A DNA stretch of 64,000 nt. Source: Mycobacterium heidelbergense (GTDB lineage Bacteria; Actinomycetota; Actinomycetes; Mycobacteriales; Mycobacteriaceae). The notes beneath the pieces were generated by a model that made no database searches, was not told the DNA's origin, and saw only the letters and a program-made list of their open reading frames with translations. The stretch is from positions 2,976,001 to 3,040,000 of the forward strand of contig NZ_AP022615.1 of NCBI RefSeq assembly GCF_010730745.1, written 5' to 3'. Every line of letters begins with the position of its first letter. The first letter of the stretch is position 1. Shown one piece after another: positions 1-7,358 of this stretch. The position numbers and the translations under genes were made by a program.

Positions 1-2
1 CC

Positions 3-110
3 AGTGACGCCTGGACCAGCACCCCTCCCCGCGCAGCAAGCGCGTGCTGCGCCGACCTGTTCCGCGAGGGCTACACCGACGTCGCGCAATTCACCCTCGC
101 CAAGAGCTGA
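3..110 (+). CDS. C-terminal fragment of an unrecognised protein
   Basis: Only the last 35 codons lie in the window; the gene starts to the left. The end reads FREGYTDVAQFTLAKS and then TGA, which looks like normal protein. The stretch just before it (AASACC) does not, and the neighbouring frame gives SKRVLR there, so a pair of small indels is possible. A strong hairpin begins 38 bp after the stop, suggesting the gene ends its transcript. The family is not recognised. Confidence 0.5.
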   Translation, partial: SDAWTSTPPRAASACCADLFREGYTDVAQFTLAKS

Positions 111-148
111 CGGCGATCCTGGCCTCCGACCCCACACCCCTCACACCG

Positions 149-205
149 CGAAAGTGCCACTGGTAACACACTTCTCGAGTGAGGCCGTAGCCAGTGGCAC
201 TTTCG
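149..205. terminator. Perfect 15-bp hairpin downstream of the first gene
   Basis: The arms at 149-163 (CGAAAGTGCCACTGG) and 191-205 are exact reverse complements, separated by 27 nt. There is no U-tract, as is usual for mycobacterial terminators. The position after the stop at 110 suits a transcription terminator, but the long loop also allows a dispersed palindromic repeat. Confidence 0.5.
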
Positions 206-247
206 TGTTGTTGCGCCAAGGACGTGATGCGACAATCGGGTCGGTAT

Positions 248-372
248 CAGCACCGCCGAAAGTTCCCTACGACTCAATCGTCAACGTGATAGCACATACG
301 TCATCAAATTTTCAGACAGCATCACTACCCCACACGAGTAACCGACGGTGCCCCCGGTTTAATGTGGCCACG
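248..372. repeat. Direct repeat D, left copy
   Basis: About 120 bp starting at CAGCACCGCC recur, clearly diverged, at 3918-4036. Shared blocks include GTCAACGTG, AGCACATACG and CAGACAGCATCACT. The two copies bracket the array of TetR genes and have the same orientation, as expected if the array lies inside a duplicated or inserted segment. Confidence 0.6.
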
Positions 373-374
373 CC

Positions 375-844
375 ATGCCGCTCACAACACCGAAATCTGC
401 TTTACTGCAACAAATGTCGACTGAAATCCAGAACCAGGCATGCGACCTGGTGCGCCTGATCACCGTTAAGCACATCGACGTCGTCGAAACGACCGAACAG
501 GATCTGTTGTCCAGCATCTTGGACTACTTACGGACCGCCGTGCGCGCCTCGTACGTTAGCCCCGAGATGACCGTATTGACGCTGCAATTGACGCTATCTA
601 CCGAGCCTGCGGCGAAGGTGGCGATGCACCGGATGCTACACACGAACGTCGAGTTTTACGTCGCCTCGTCGAGATTGTTGCACCAGAAGAGCTTCCGCAC
701 GTCGCTTTCGGTATCAGCGCTGCGTTGACGGGTTCGCTCATTGGGTTACTCAACGGCAGAATGACTTTGGAGGCTTCGCTACGCCATGTCGAGTGGGTCG
801 CGCCTGTCCTGCTCGGCGATGTACAGCCGCGCACGCGGAAGTAG
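375..844 (+). pseudogene. TetR-family regulator pseudogene (copy 1 of 3)
   Basis: From about 500 the frame matches the ligand-binding half of the two intact TetR genes downstream (SSILDYL, MTVLTLQLTLSTEP, HRMLHTN). Near 660-690 the frame shifts; the rest continues in another frame (IVAPEELPHVAFGIS, NGRMTLEASLRHVEWV) to TAG at 844. The N-terminal helix-turn-helix is missing and the first 40 codons are unrelated to the paralogues. Both the lost DNA-binding domain and the frameshift make a functional repressor unlikely. Confidence 0.75.
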
Positions 845-1265
845 GTTCACATTGCTTTCGCGCAAACCGAGAAATCGATGGAGTCCGAATACCGACAGTC
901 AAGACTCCTGACCCGGGCGATAGACGAACGCGCCGATCAATGTCGCCAAGTTCGAAGCCGGTTGGCCGACCCCGACGTGATCGGCGGTGCCGGGATGCAG
1001 ACCTTGTCGGCTAACCGCCTCGAGAGGCCAGTGTGAGCGGTCGACGTCATCAGCAGCACCAACTAGCTGCAGTAACACTATGACATCCGACTAATCTGCC
1101 GTATGATTCGACAAGCATTAGGAAACCTTCGGAGGGTATCCCGGTACTGGTCGTCGGGTCCGAAGTGGAGGTCGCATCGTCAAAAAGTCACCTTCGCGCA
1201 TCTCGCCGCCACGCGATGCACCGCGTGAACGTTCCGACCGGGCCCAATCCGCTCCCTTGACAGAG
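845..1265. other. Intergenic stretch with duplicated TetR upstream region
   Basis: No gene is recognised from 845 to about 1100. From about 1100 to the TetR start, the sequence aligns with the region upstream of the third copy (about 2930-3106), including GGAGGTCGCATCGTC, AAAAAGTCACCTTC and GGGCCCAATCCGCTCCCTTG. The duplication unit therefore includes at least 150 bp of upstream DNA as well as the gene. Confidence 0.6.
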
Positions 1266-1883
1266 ATGACCAGCAGTCAGCTGAAACGGCGAGCCAAGAT
1301 CGTCGATGCGGTTATCGACATGGTCACCGAGGCCGGCGCCGATACAGTGCAGATGCGCGACGTAGCCCAGCGGTCAGGAATGGCACTGGCCACCGTCTAT
1401 AAGTACTTCAGCTCCAAGGAAGACCTCTTAGCGGCGGCCCTGGACAGCTGGCAGAACCGGGAGGCTGAGCCGATCCTAAGCGGCGACGAACCGCCTGATC
1501 AGGACCCTGTGTCTGGCATCGTGGACTACTTGTGGCGCTCGCAGCGCTCCGCCCATGCCAACCCCGAGTTGACCGCACTGACGCTGCAGTTGACGATATC
1601 CACTGAGCGTGGGGCGAAAGCGGCGATCGACCACCTGATATACACGAACACCATGGTTTTCAAGCACTTCCTCGCCGATGTTGCGCCGGAAGATCTTCGG
1701 CGGGTCGGCTTTGGTCTCGGCAGCGCGTTTACCAGTTCGCTGATCTGGTTGCTCACCGGCAGAATGACTTTGGAGGAATCGCAAAGCCATGTCGAGTGGG
1801 TCGTGCGTGTCTTGCTCGGCGAAACACAGCAGCGCGTGCAAAAGCAGGTTGACATCGCTTCGCGCAAGCTGAGAGATCGATGA
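1266..1883 (+). CDS. TetR/AcrR-family transcriptional regulator (copy 2 of 3)
   Basis: This protein of 205 residues has an N-terminal TetR helix-turn-helix at about residues 10-55, with AQRSGMALATVYKYF as recognition segment and SSKEDLLAAAL following. The rest is a helical ligand/dimer domain. The HTH resembles the KstR-like mycobacterial group, but the ligand is unknown. The ATG at 1266 is chosen; a TTG lies three codons upstream, and conserved in-frame sequence further upstream lacks a standard start. No divergent target gene is adjacent, since the neighbours are a pseudogene and a dead transposase. Confidence 0.85.
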   Translation: MTSSQLKRRAKIVDAVIDMVTEAGADTVQMRDVAQRSGMALATVYKYFSSKEDLLAAALDSWQNREAEPILSGDEPPDQDPVSGIVDYLWRSQRSAHANPELTALTLQLTISTERGAKAAIDHLIYTNTMVFKHFLADVAPEDLRRVGFGLGSAFTSSLIWLLTGRMTLEESQSHVEWVVRVLLGETQQRVQKQVDIASRKLRDR

Positions 1884-1902
1884 GCACTTCTCAAGTGTGC
1901 TC

Positions 1903-2250
1903 TCAAGGTGCCCACAAGGGCGCCTGCCCTGTGATTGGCAAATCGCACCTGCACTGATGCACGCTGGCAGAGACCGCCGCGGCCAAATGATCGAAGCCCA
2001 CCTGTGACTTAGCCTGGTTGGACTTCACGATCATCGGGTAGCGCGACTTCAACGTGGCGCGGATCAGCGTCGCGGTCGCGGGTCTGGGTGTGTATCGCGT
2101 CGGTGGTGACGGTACCTGCCGTGGCAGGAGCTTCAGAATTGCCCGCACACAGGGTATTTCATTGCTCTTATCGGCGACGGCGAGCTGGTGCAGCACCAGC
2201 CAGGCACGGTGGGCGGACACCGACACCCGAGGAAGTGCGGCGGACCCTTA
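1903..2250 (-). pseudogene. ISAs1-type transposase relic
   Basis: On the minus strand the reading LHQLAVADKSNEIPCVRAIL is followed, after a frame change, by TDAIHTQT and then TLKSRYPMIVKSNQA. These match in order the KSNEIP, DA..TQ and VKSNQ blocks of the catalytic core of ISAs1-family transposases. Only about 100 codons of a protein of roughly 370 remain and at least one frameshift is present, so it is inactive. No terminal inverted repeats were found. It shows past IS activity between the TetR copies. Confidence 0.7.
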
Positions 2251-2305
2251 GCCGACGACTTCGCCCCAAGCCCCTGCAATTCGTTCTGCGCGTTTATTTG
2301 CTTTT

Positions 2306-2416
2306 CGCTTCGACAATTCTTCTGCTGTCAGGGAATTGCCGAATAATGCACTGGCATTGGAGTCTAGCGTCACTCTCGAGCAATGAATGTCGGCGACCAT
2401 TACACGAGGGCTGCCA
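2306..2416. repeat. Direct repeat E, copy 1
   Basis: About 110 bp of relatively AT-rich sequence align with 2739-2849. Shared features in the same order are AATTCTTCT or GATTCTTCT, GCATTGGA or TCATTGGA, CAATGAATGT and ATTACACG. No convincing reading frame is conserved between them, so a non-coding role or a dead duplicated leader is more likely than a gene. Confidence 0.5.
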
Positions 2417-2738
2417 TAGGGCTATCATTCCGGTATTAAGAGTAGAACACGGTTTTACTAACTTAAAGCCTCTATCCGAGCTAGCTGCGGAAATGCTACG
2501 ATCAATCAATCCGAAATGTTTCACTTCGTCATCAATCGCCGGGGCGTTTCGGGGCTTACCAGGGGGACTCACACGTCAACCGGCCACAAGATTTAGTGTG
2601 TACTTTTCTGTTCAAGTCGCATAAATATGCAGGTCAAAGGTTTACATAGTCCCGTTCGACTGCGGCAACGTGACGCAAGTCAGGTTTTGAACCGCAATTC
2701 AAACACCATAATTCGATCTCCGTGTTCATATGATTTGT

Positions 2739-2849
2739 AGCTTTGGCGATTCTTCTACCGCCAGAAAATTGACAAGTCACGCGCGTCATTGGAACGCACC
2801 GTCTCACTCGAACAATGAATGTTGGTCGCGATTACACGCGGGCAGCGAT
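2739..2849. repeat. Direct repeat E, copy 2
   Basis: Diverged second copy of the AT-richer repeat at 2306-2416. It lies about 250 bp before the third TetR gene. The rest of the 1-kb stretch between 1,884 and 3,106 shows only the transposase relic and the duplicated TetR upstream DNA; no intact gene is seen. Confidence 0.5.
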
Positions 2850-3106
2850 GGCCGCGACAAAATTGAAACACTGTTCTAGGTACGGGCCCGCCACAGTCCT
2901 GGCAAAATTGAATCGCGGTTCTACGCATTGTCATGCGTATTATTCGGCGAGCATCAAGAAGAACCTTCTCAGAGCATCCCGGTCCTCGTCGTCGGGTCCG
3001 CGTTGGAGGTCGCATCGTCAAAAAGTCACCTTCACATGCCTCGCCGCACGGTGCACCGCGTGAACGCGCCCAGGTCGACCGGGCCCAATCCGCTCCCTTG
3101 AGGGAG

Positions 3107-3688
3107 ATGACCAGCGGTCAGCTGAAACGGCGAGCCAAGATCATCGATGCGGTAATAGCCCTGATCGCCGACGGCGGCGCCGATGCGGTGCAGATGCGAG
3201 ACGTGGCCCAGCGATCGGGAGTGGCACTGGCTACCGTCTATAAGTACTTCAGCTCCAAGGAGGACCTCTTAGCGGCGGCCCTGGACACCTGGCACAAGCG
3301 TGTGACCGAGCCTATCCTCGGCGCCGACGAACCGCCTGCTCAGGACCAGGTGTCCGGCATTCTGGACTACTTATGGAGCTCCCAGCACTCCGCCCACGCC
3401 AACCCCGAGATGACCGCACTGACACTGCAGTTGACGATATCCACCGAGCCCGGGGCGAAAGTGGCAATCGACCAGTTGCTACGCACGAACGCCGAGATTT
3501 TCAATCGTCTCGTCGACATTGTTGCGCCAGAAGATCTTCCGCACCTCAGTTTCGGTCTCAGCGGCGTGTTGACCGGTGCGCTGATCTGGTTGCTCACTGG
3601 CAGAATGACTTTGGAGGAATCGCTAAGTCATGTCGAGTGGGTCGCGCGTGTCTTGCTTGGCGGAACACAGCCGCGCGTGCGAAAGTAG
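3107..3688 (+). CDS. TetR/AcrR-family transcriptional regulator (copy 3 of 3)
   Basis: This protein of 193 residues is closely similar along its whole length to the regulator at 1266-1883. It has the HTH AQRSGVALATVYKYFSSKED and the C-terminal block TGRMTLEESLSHVEWVARVL. ATG 3107 is chosen by alignment with copy 2; the frame stays open upstream and the upstream DNA is also duplicated. Having two intact near-identical TetR genes and one dead copy in 3.3 kb indicates local duplication and decay. Ligand and operon are unknown. Confidence 0.85.
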   Translation: MTSGQLKRRAKIIDAVIALIADGGADAVQMRDVAQRSGVALATVYKYFSSKEDLLAAALDTWHKRVTEPILGADEPPAQDQVSGILDYLWSSQHSAHANPEMTALTLQLTISTEPGAKVAIDQLLRTNAEIFNRLVDIVAPEDLPHLSFGLSGVLTGALIWLLTGRMTLEESLSHVEWVARVLLGGTQPRVRK

Positions 3689-3754
3689 CCGGCAATGCAA
3701 AACTCGCGGTAACCGTCGCGCGGTCTCCCAATGGGATCGGTCTTCACCACCAGG

Positions 3755-3890
3755 CAAGTGGCTTCACGACGCAACAACCCGGGAACCGTGATCCCGTCTT
3801 CTGCGGCTCGTCGCACCAGGCCGGCGTACACCTCGTCATCGATGTCGCGAATCTGCACAGGCTTAGGGCGCGCAGTAGGTTCGTCGGGGT
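3755..3890 (-). pseudogene. VapB/FitA-like ribbon-helix-helix antitoxin relic
   Basis: The minus-strand frame reads KPVQIRDIDDEVYAGLVRRA then AEDGITVPGLLRREATCL, the usual beta-strand/helix/helix pattern of VapB-type RHH antitoxins (VQIR..DEVY..L..RA...G....LLRR). No ATG precedes it (GTG at 3858 is possible). After about 40 residues the frame runs into DNA antisense to the TetR 3' end, and no PIN-domain toxin follows. I read it as an orphan fragment. Confidence 0.55.
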
Positions 3891-3917
3891 AGGCCCCTGG
3901 AGCCACAGCAGCCACGC

Positions 3918-4036
3918 CAGCACCGCCAGAACTTGTCTGCGACTCGTCAACGTGCCAGCACATACGCCATCAAATTCCAGACAGCATCACTGCCTTGGGG
4001 CTCGTGACCAACGGTGCGCCTGGTTTTCGTGCGCTA
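3918..4036. repeat. Direct repeat D, right copy
   Basis: This is the partner of 248-372 in the same orientation. It shares CAGCACCGCC, CGTCAACGTG, AGCACATACG and CAGACAGCATCACT with the left copy. The small antitoxin-like frame at 4029 starts at its right edge. Confidence 0.6.
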
Positions 4037-4175
4037 CACCCTCGATGAACTCCTGTCACAGTGCGATGCCTCAGCCGACCTCACGGCTGAGGATCGGGTT
4101 TGGCTCGATACCGACCAAGGCCAGATCGAGGGCAACCGGGCTCATCCCGAGCGCCGCCGGCCCAGGCCCCCGTGA
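4029..4175 (+). CDS. Short antitoxin-like protein (orphan)
   Basis: These 48 codons from GTG encode RYTLDELLSQCDASADLTAE and then DRVWLD. This resembles the start of small antitoxins of the YTLDELLAQCD...EDR.WL type that pair with MazF/PemK-like toxins. The usual ending (PVGREL-like) is replaced by an Arg/Pro-rich tail, so the 3' part has probably been lost. No toxin gene follows in the same direction; the nearby MazF is on the opposite strand. Expression is uncertain. Confidence 0.4.
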   Translation: MRYTLDELLSQCDASADLTAEDRVWLDTDQGQIEGNRAHPERRRPRPP

Positions 4176-4530
4176 GACGGCGCGTCCTGGGGCGCCATCG
4201 CTGGAAAACTGATTTCGTCGTTGGCGATGAAAGGTATACTTCTCCGCGCCTGTGGCTTCTGTTACCGGCGTGGCGTCTAAGCCACAAGAGCTGACCCGGG
4301 TGGTCGTGAACCACGGTTGGGCACAGGCGCGCGAATTGCTATGCGTGGTGCAAGAAGTCGTCGAGCCAGCGCGCAATCTGGCGCATACATTCTGGTTCGA
4401 CGCCGCCAGCGCGACCGGTGATTCGTGCGTGGCTGTTCGGTCATCGCCCATGTCGCTCGCGGCAGCCGTAGTCGCGGCCCGGCGAGCCGGACATGGTGTG
4501 CCCAATCGCGATTGCGCGTTTTACCAGGGT
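4176..4530. other. No recognisable gene
   Basis: No frame here shows a known family. A minus-strand segment ending MRQIARWLDDFLHHA at a stop near 4341 looks protein-like and may be the tail of a degraded gene. A TATACT hexamer at about 4232 could be a -10 element. Confidence 0.3.
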
Positions 4531-4839
4531 TCAGGAGGCCAGTCCGAGGAACACCATCACCGACCGTTCGATGTCGTCCATAACCATGGTGGATACCCGA
4601 CCGACCCGCACCCCGAGGTTCGACCGCCGGACCGTCGTAATCTTGTCGATCATGGCGAAGCTGGGCTGAGCAATTCCGGTGGTCGTCGGTATCGCGACCC
4701 GCGCTATCGGCGCATCCGCCACCGTCGTGGTCAGCGGGATGACCACGACGGACTCCGTTGCGGAGAACAAATCATCCTGAATGATGAGCGTCGGACGAGG
4801 ATGGACGCCTGAAACGGTCCATAGCTCGTCGCGGCTCAC
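4531..4839 (-). CDS. mazF: MazF/PemK-family endoribonuclease toxin
   Basis: At 102 residues this has the usual size for MazF. The fold signatures are in order: VSGVHPRPTLIIQDDLF, SVVVIPLTTTV and a late IDKITTVRRSNLG block that contributes to the RNA-cutting site. Known members cleave specific mRNA or rRNA/tRNA sequences and are neutralised by a small MazE antitoxin. The GTG start overlaps the antitoxin stop by four bases (GTGA), so the two were translationally coupled. The antitoxin upstream is truncated, which is unusual for an apparently intact toxin. Confidence 0.85.
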   Translation of the reverse strand: MSRDELWTVSGVHPRPTLIIQDDLFSATESVVVIPLTTTVADAPIARVAIPTTTGIAQPSFAMIDKITTVRRSNLGVRVGRVSTMVMDDIERSVMVFLGLAS

Positions 4840-4973
4840 TCGTGGTCGACCAGTTCCGAGATCGCCTCCACAAAGTCCATGTCATCGTTGTGCCGGTCGG
4901 CTTCGACAAGCGCCAGCGCTTCGCGATGCGCTTCTGTGGCAAACCGCTCCGAGCGGACGTCGGGCACCCACAC
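4836..4973 (-). pseudogene. Truncated MazE-like antitoxin (C-terminal part)
   Basis: The frame overlapping the mazF start encodes DVRSERFATEAHREALALVE and ends EAISELVDHE. This is an acidic helical tail like the toxin-binding C-terminus of MazE antitoxins. The N-terminal ribbon-helix-helix domain is absent because the coding region meets the terminal repeat of a MITE-like element at 4978. GTG codons at 4973 and 4967 could still give a peptide of about 45 residues, which might suffice to bind MazF but not DNA. Confidence 0.6.
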
Positions 4974-4977
4974 TTGG

Positions 4978-5156
4978 TCTAGCGGTCTCGCCCGGAGTTC
5001 GTCGGGGCGCTGTTCGCTGGGCGTCGAGTCTGCGGTGGTAGCGGCGCCTAAGGCGAAAAGCCAGCCGTGACCGCAGGCTCGATGCCTCCAGCGCAGACTC
5101 GGCGCCAGCGGCGCCTGGTCACAACCCTCGACGGACGTACGGGCCAGACCGCTAGA
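4978..5156. mobile_element. MITE-like element, family A, complete copy (A1)
   Basis: This 179-bp unit is bounded by 16-bp terminal inverted repeats with one mismatch (TCTAGCGGTCTCGCCC at 4978-4993 and its complement at 5141-5156). It also has an inner inverted repeat (CGAGTCTGCGGTGG at 5025-5038, complement at 5088-5101). It encodes no transposase. Related partial copies lie at 32779-32905, 33184-33321 and 46346-46481. Its left end truncates the mazE remnant; its right end carries the CTAG that forms the stop codon of the neighbouring monooxygenase. Confidence 0.7.
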
Positions 5157-5445
5157 TATCGGAAGTGATGTACCGCGTCTTGACGGGAGGCGCGGCCAGC
5201 AGCGGCGGGAGCTCGGTCAGTTTTCCCTCGCCGGCCCGAAACGCGCGGTAGGCCTCGTCGTGCTCGACCGTGTCCCACAGTTCGTAGATGATCCAGTGCG
5301 CTTCGTCGTCCTCGTCGACGAGCACGTCGGTTCGCAGGTTCCCGTCGAACGCGCGGGTGACTTGCAGCGCCCGGCCCATCACCTCGCGCGCCGCGGGCAC
5401 CGATTCGGGCTTGAGTTTCAGTTCGAGTATCACCGTGACTGGCAT
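5152..5445 (-). CDS. Antibiotic biosynthesis monooxygenase (ABM) domain protein
   Basis: This small protein of 97 residues is a single ABM-type ferredoxin-like fold (VTVILELKLKPES, then RTDVLVDEDDEAHWIIYELW and HDEAYRAFRAGEG). The family forms dimeric beta-barrels, some acting as cofactor-free monooxygenases or haem-degrading enzymes, others without known activity. The start is supported by a GAGGAG ribosome site 6 bp before ATG. The TAG stop lies within the terminal repeat of the adjacent MITE-like element. The substrate is unknown. Confidence 0.75.
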   Translation of the reverse strand: MPVTVILELKLKPESVPAAREVMGRALQVTRAFDGNLRTDVLVDEDDEAHWIIYELWDTVEHDEAYRAFRAGEGKLTELPPLLAAPPVKTRYITSDI

Positions 5446-5680
5446 AGTCGTCTCCTCGATTGCGACGGCGATCCCAAGATAGCCGCCATCGGGCCGGGAG
5501 GGCCGGGCGGATTCCCACTACACGATCTGCGAAGGTGATAGCACTTTGGAAGGTCGCCTTTCGGCCGGCGCGCGGCCAGCAGGCAGCGAGAACGCAATTT
5601 CCACTTTTATCGAACGCTGTTGTACCTTTCAGTGAGCGCATTATTGCGTTGCGGACTGTGATGATCGCTGGAGGACACCT

Positions 5681-6094
5681 ATGCAGAAGGCACTCGCCCC
5701 CGACATCTGCACCTGGCCCGACGAAAACCCACAGCTGATCGGCAGTCGATGCGGCGACTGCGATGCCACGACGTTCCCGGCGCAGCAATGGTGTCCGCGC
5801 TGCAGCGGCGGTGAGATGGCCGAGCTGCTGTTGCCGCGGCGCGGCACCCTCGTGGCATGGACCACCCAGGGCTTCCCGCCCGGAGCCCCCTATGCCGGTC
5901 CGACCGGCAAGGATTTCGTGCCGTTCGGCGTGGGCCTGGTCCAGCTTGGCGACCTCATCCGAGTCGAGGGGCGGCTGACCGAAAACGACCCGGCCAAGCT
6001 GCAATTCGGTCAGGAGGTCGAGCTGACCATGGTGCCGTTGACCACCGACGAGGAGGGCGCCGAGGTCATGACCTTCGCGTTCCGCCCGGTCTAA
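5681..6094 (+). CDS. DUF35-type zinc-ribbon/OB-fold acyl-CoA binding protein
   Basis: At 137 residues it has an N-terminal rubredoxin-like zinc ribbon (SRCGDCDATTFPAQQWCPRC, four Cys), then an OB fold (GTLVAWTTQGFPPGAPY, PFGVGLVQLGDLIRVEG). Such proteins partner with thiolase-like enzymes, for example ChsH2 with Ltp2 in steroid side-chain cleavage, where the OB domain holds acyl-CoA. The thiolase gene follows 14 bp downstream, so the two probably form one complex. The exact substrate cannot be read from sequence. Confidence 0.8.
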   Translation: MQKALAPDICTWPDENPQLIGSRCGDCDATTFPAQQWCPRCSGGEMAELLLPRRGTLVAWTTQGFPPGAPYAGPTGKDFVPFGVGLVQLGDLIRVEGRLTENDPAKLQFGQEVELTMVPLTTDEEGAEVMTFAFRPV

Positions 6095-6108
6095 GGGAGG
6101 GGCCTCAG

Positions 6109-7254
6109 ATGACTAACGACGTGGCCATCATCGGCGTCGGCCTGCATCCGTTCGGCAGGTTCGAGAAGACCGCGATGCAAATGGGGGCCGAGGCCATCCA
6201 GTCCGCTTTGAATGACGCCGGCCTGGGTTGGAAGGACATCCAGTTCGGCTTCGGCGGCAGCCACGAGGTGTCCAACCCCGACGCGGTCACCCGCCTCGTC
6301 GGGCTGACCGGCATCACGTTCACCAACGTGTTCAACGCCTGCGCCACGGCGGCCAGCGCCATTCAGCAGACCGCCGACACCATCCGGCTGGGCAAGTACG
6401 ACGTCGGCATCGCCATCGGCTTGGACAAGCACCCGCGCGGCGCCTTCACCGACGACCCCGCCAAGCTGGCGCTGCCGCAGTGGTACGCGCAGAACGGGCA
6501 GTTCGTCACCACCAAGTTCTTCGGCATGAAGGCCAACAAGTACCTGCACGACCACAACATCTCGCAGGCCACCTTGGCCAAGGTGGCGGCCAAGAACTTC
6601 CGCAACGGTGCGCTGAACCCGAATGCGTTCCGCCGCAAGCCGATTCCTGAGGAAGAGATTCTCAACTCACCGGTGCTCAACTACCCGCTGACGCAGTACA
6701 TGTTCTGCGCGCCCGACGAGGGCGCCGCCGCCGTGATCATGTGCCGCGCCGACATGGCGCACAAGTACACCGACAAGCCGGTTTATGTGCGCGCCTGCGA
6801 AATCCGTACCCGGCGTTACGGCGCCTACGAAGTGCACGCCACCTTCGCTCCGCTGGATGAAGACGTCTCCCCGACGGTGTACGCGGCCAAGGCGGCCTAC
6901 GAGGCCGCGGGCATCGGACCCGAGGACGTGGACATCGCCCAACTCCAGGACACCGACGCCGGCAACGAGGTCATCCACATGGCCGAGACGGGCCTGTGCG
7001 CCGACGGTGAGCAGGAGAAGCTGCTGGCCGACGGCGCCACCGAGATCCACGGTTCGATGCCCGTCAACACCGACGGCGGGTTGATCGCCAACGGCGAGCC
7101 GATCGGCGCGTCGGGCCTGCGCCAGATGCACGAGCTGGTGCGTCAGCTGCGCGGCGAGGCGGGCGAGCGCCAGGTGCCCGGCGACCCGCGCGTCGGTCTG
7201 GCCCAGGTGTATGGTGCACCCGGCACGGCCTCGGCGACGATCCTGTCGACCTAG
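6109..7254 (+). CDS. Thiolase-superfamily protein (SCP-x / lipid-transfer type)
   Basis: At 381 residues this is a thiolase fold with the N-terminal start VAIIGVGLHPFGRFEKTA, the nucleophile region VFNACATAASAIQQTADT, and the C-terminal MPVNTDGGLIANGEPIGASG. The family includes acetyl-CoA acetyltransferases and Ltp2-type retro-aldolases; pairing with a DUF35 protein favours the latter. ATG 6109 follows GGGAGG. A family C hairpin beyond the stop separates it from the converging helicase gene. Confidence 0.8.
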   Translation: MTNDVAIIGVGLHPFGRFEKTAMQMGAEAIQSALNDAGLGWKDIQFGFGGSHEVSNPDAVTRLVGLTGITFTNVFNACATAASAIQQTADTIRLGKYDVGIAIGLDKHPRGAFTDDPAKLALPQWYAQNGQFVTTKFFGMKANKYLHDHNISQATLAKVAAKNFRNGALNPNAFRRKPIPEEEILNSPVLNYPLTQYMFCAPDEGAAAVIMCRADMAHKYTDKPVYVRACEIRTRRYGAYEVHATFAPLDEDVSPTVYAAKAAYEAAGIGPEDVDIAQLQDTDAGNEVIHMAETGLCADGEQEKLLADGATEIHGSMPVNTDGGLIANGEPIGASGLRQMHELVRQLRGEAGERQVPGDPRVGLAQVYGAPGTASATILST

Positions 7255-7268
7255 CGCGAGTCCCCCGC

Positions 7269-7328
7269 GCGAGCAGACGCAGAATCGCACTCACGCAAGG
7301 CGATTCGTGCGATTCTGCGTCTGCTCGC
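7269..7328. terminator. Family C hairpin, copy 1
   Basis: Perfect 22-bp arms at 7269-7290 and 7307-7328 (core GCAGACGCAGAATCGCAC) enclose a 16-nt loop. It lies between two convergent genes, a place suited to bidirectional termination. A near-identical hairpin with an equal loop length is at 59360-59421, so it is a dispersed element rather than a one-off terminator. Confidence 0.7.
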
Positions 7329-7358
7329 GGCACGACGCCACGCGGCGCTATGCCATAC

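Noticed and set aside
4252..4812. A 186-codon plus-strand frame opposite mazF
   Set aside because: Its second half is antisense to the MazF toxin and its first half has no family features.
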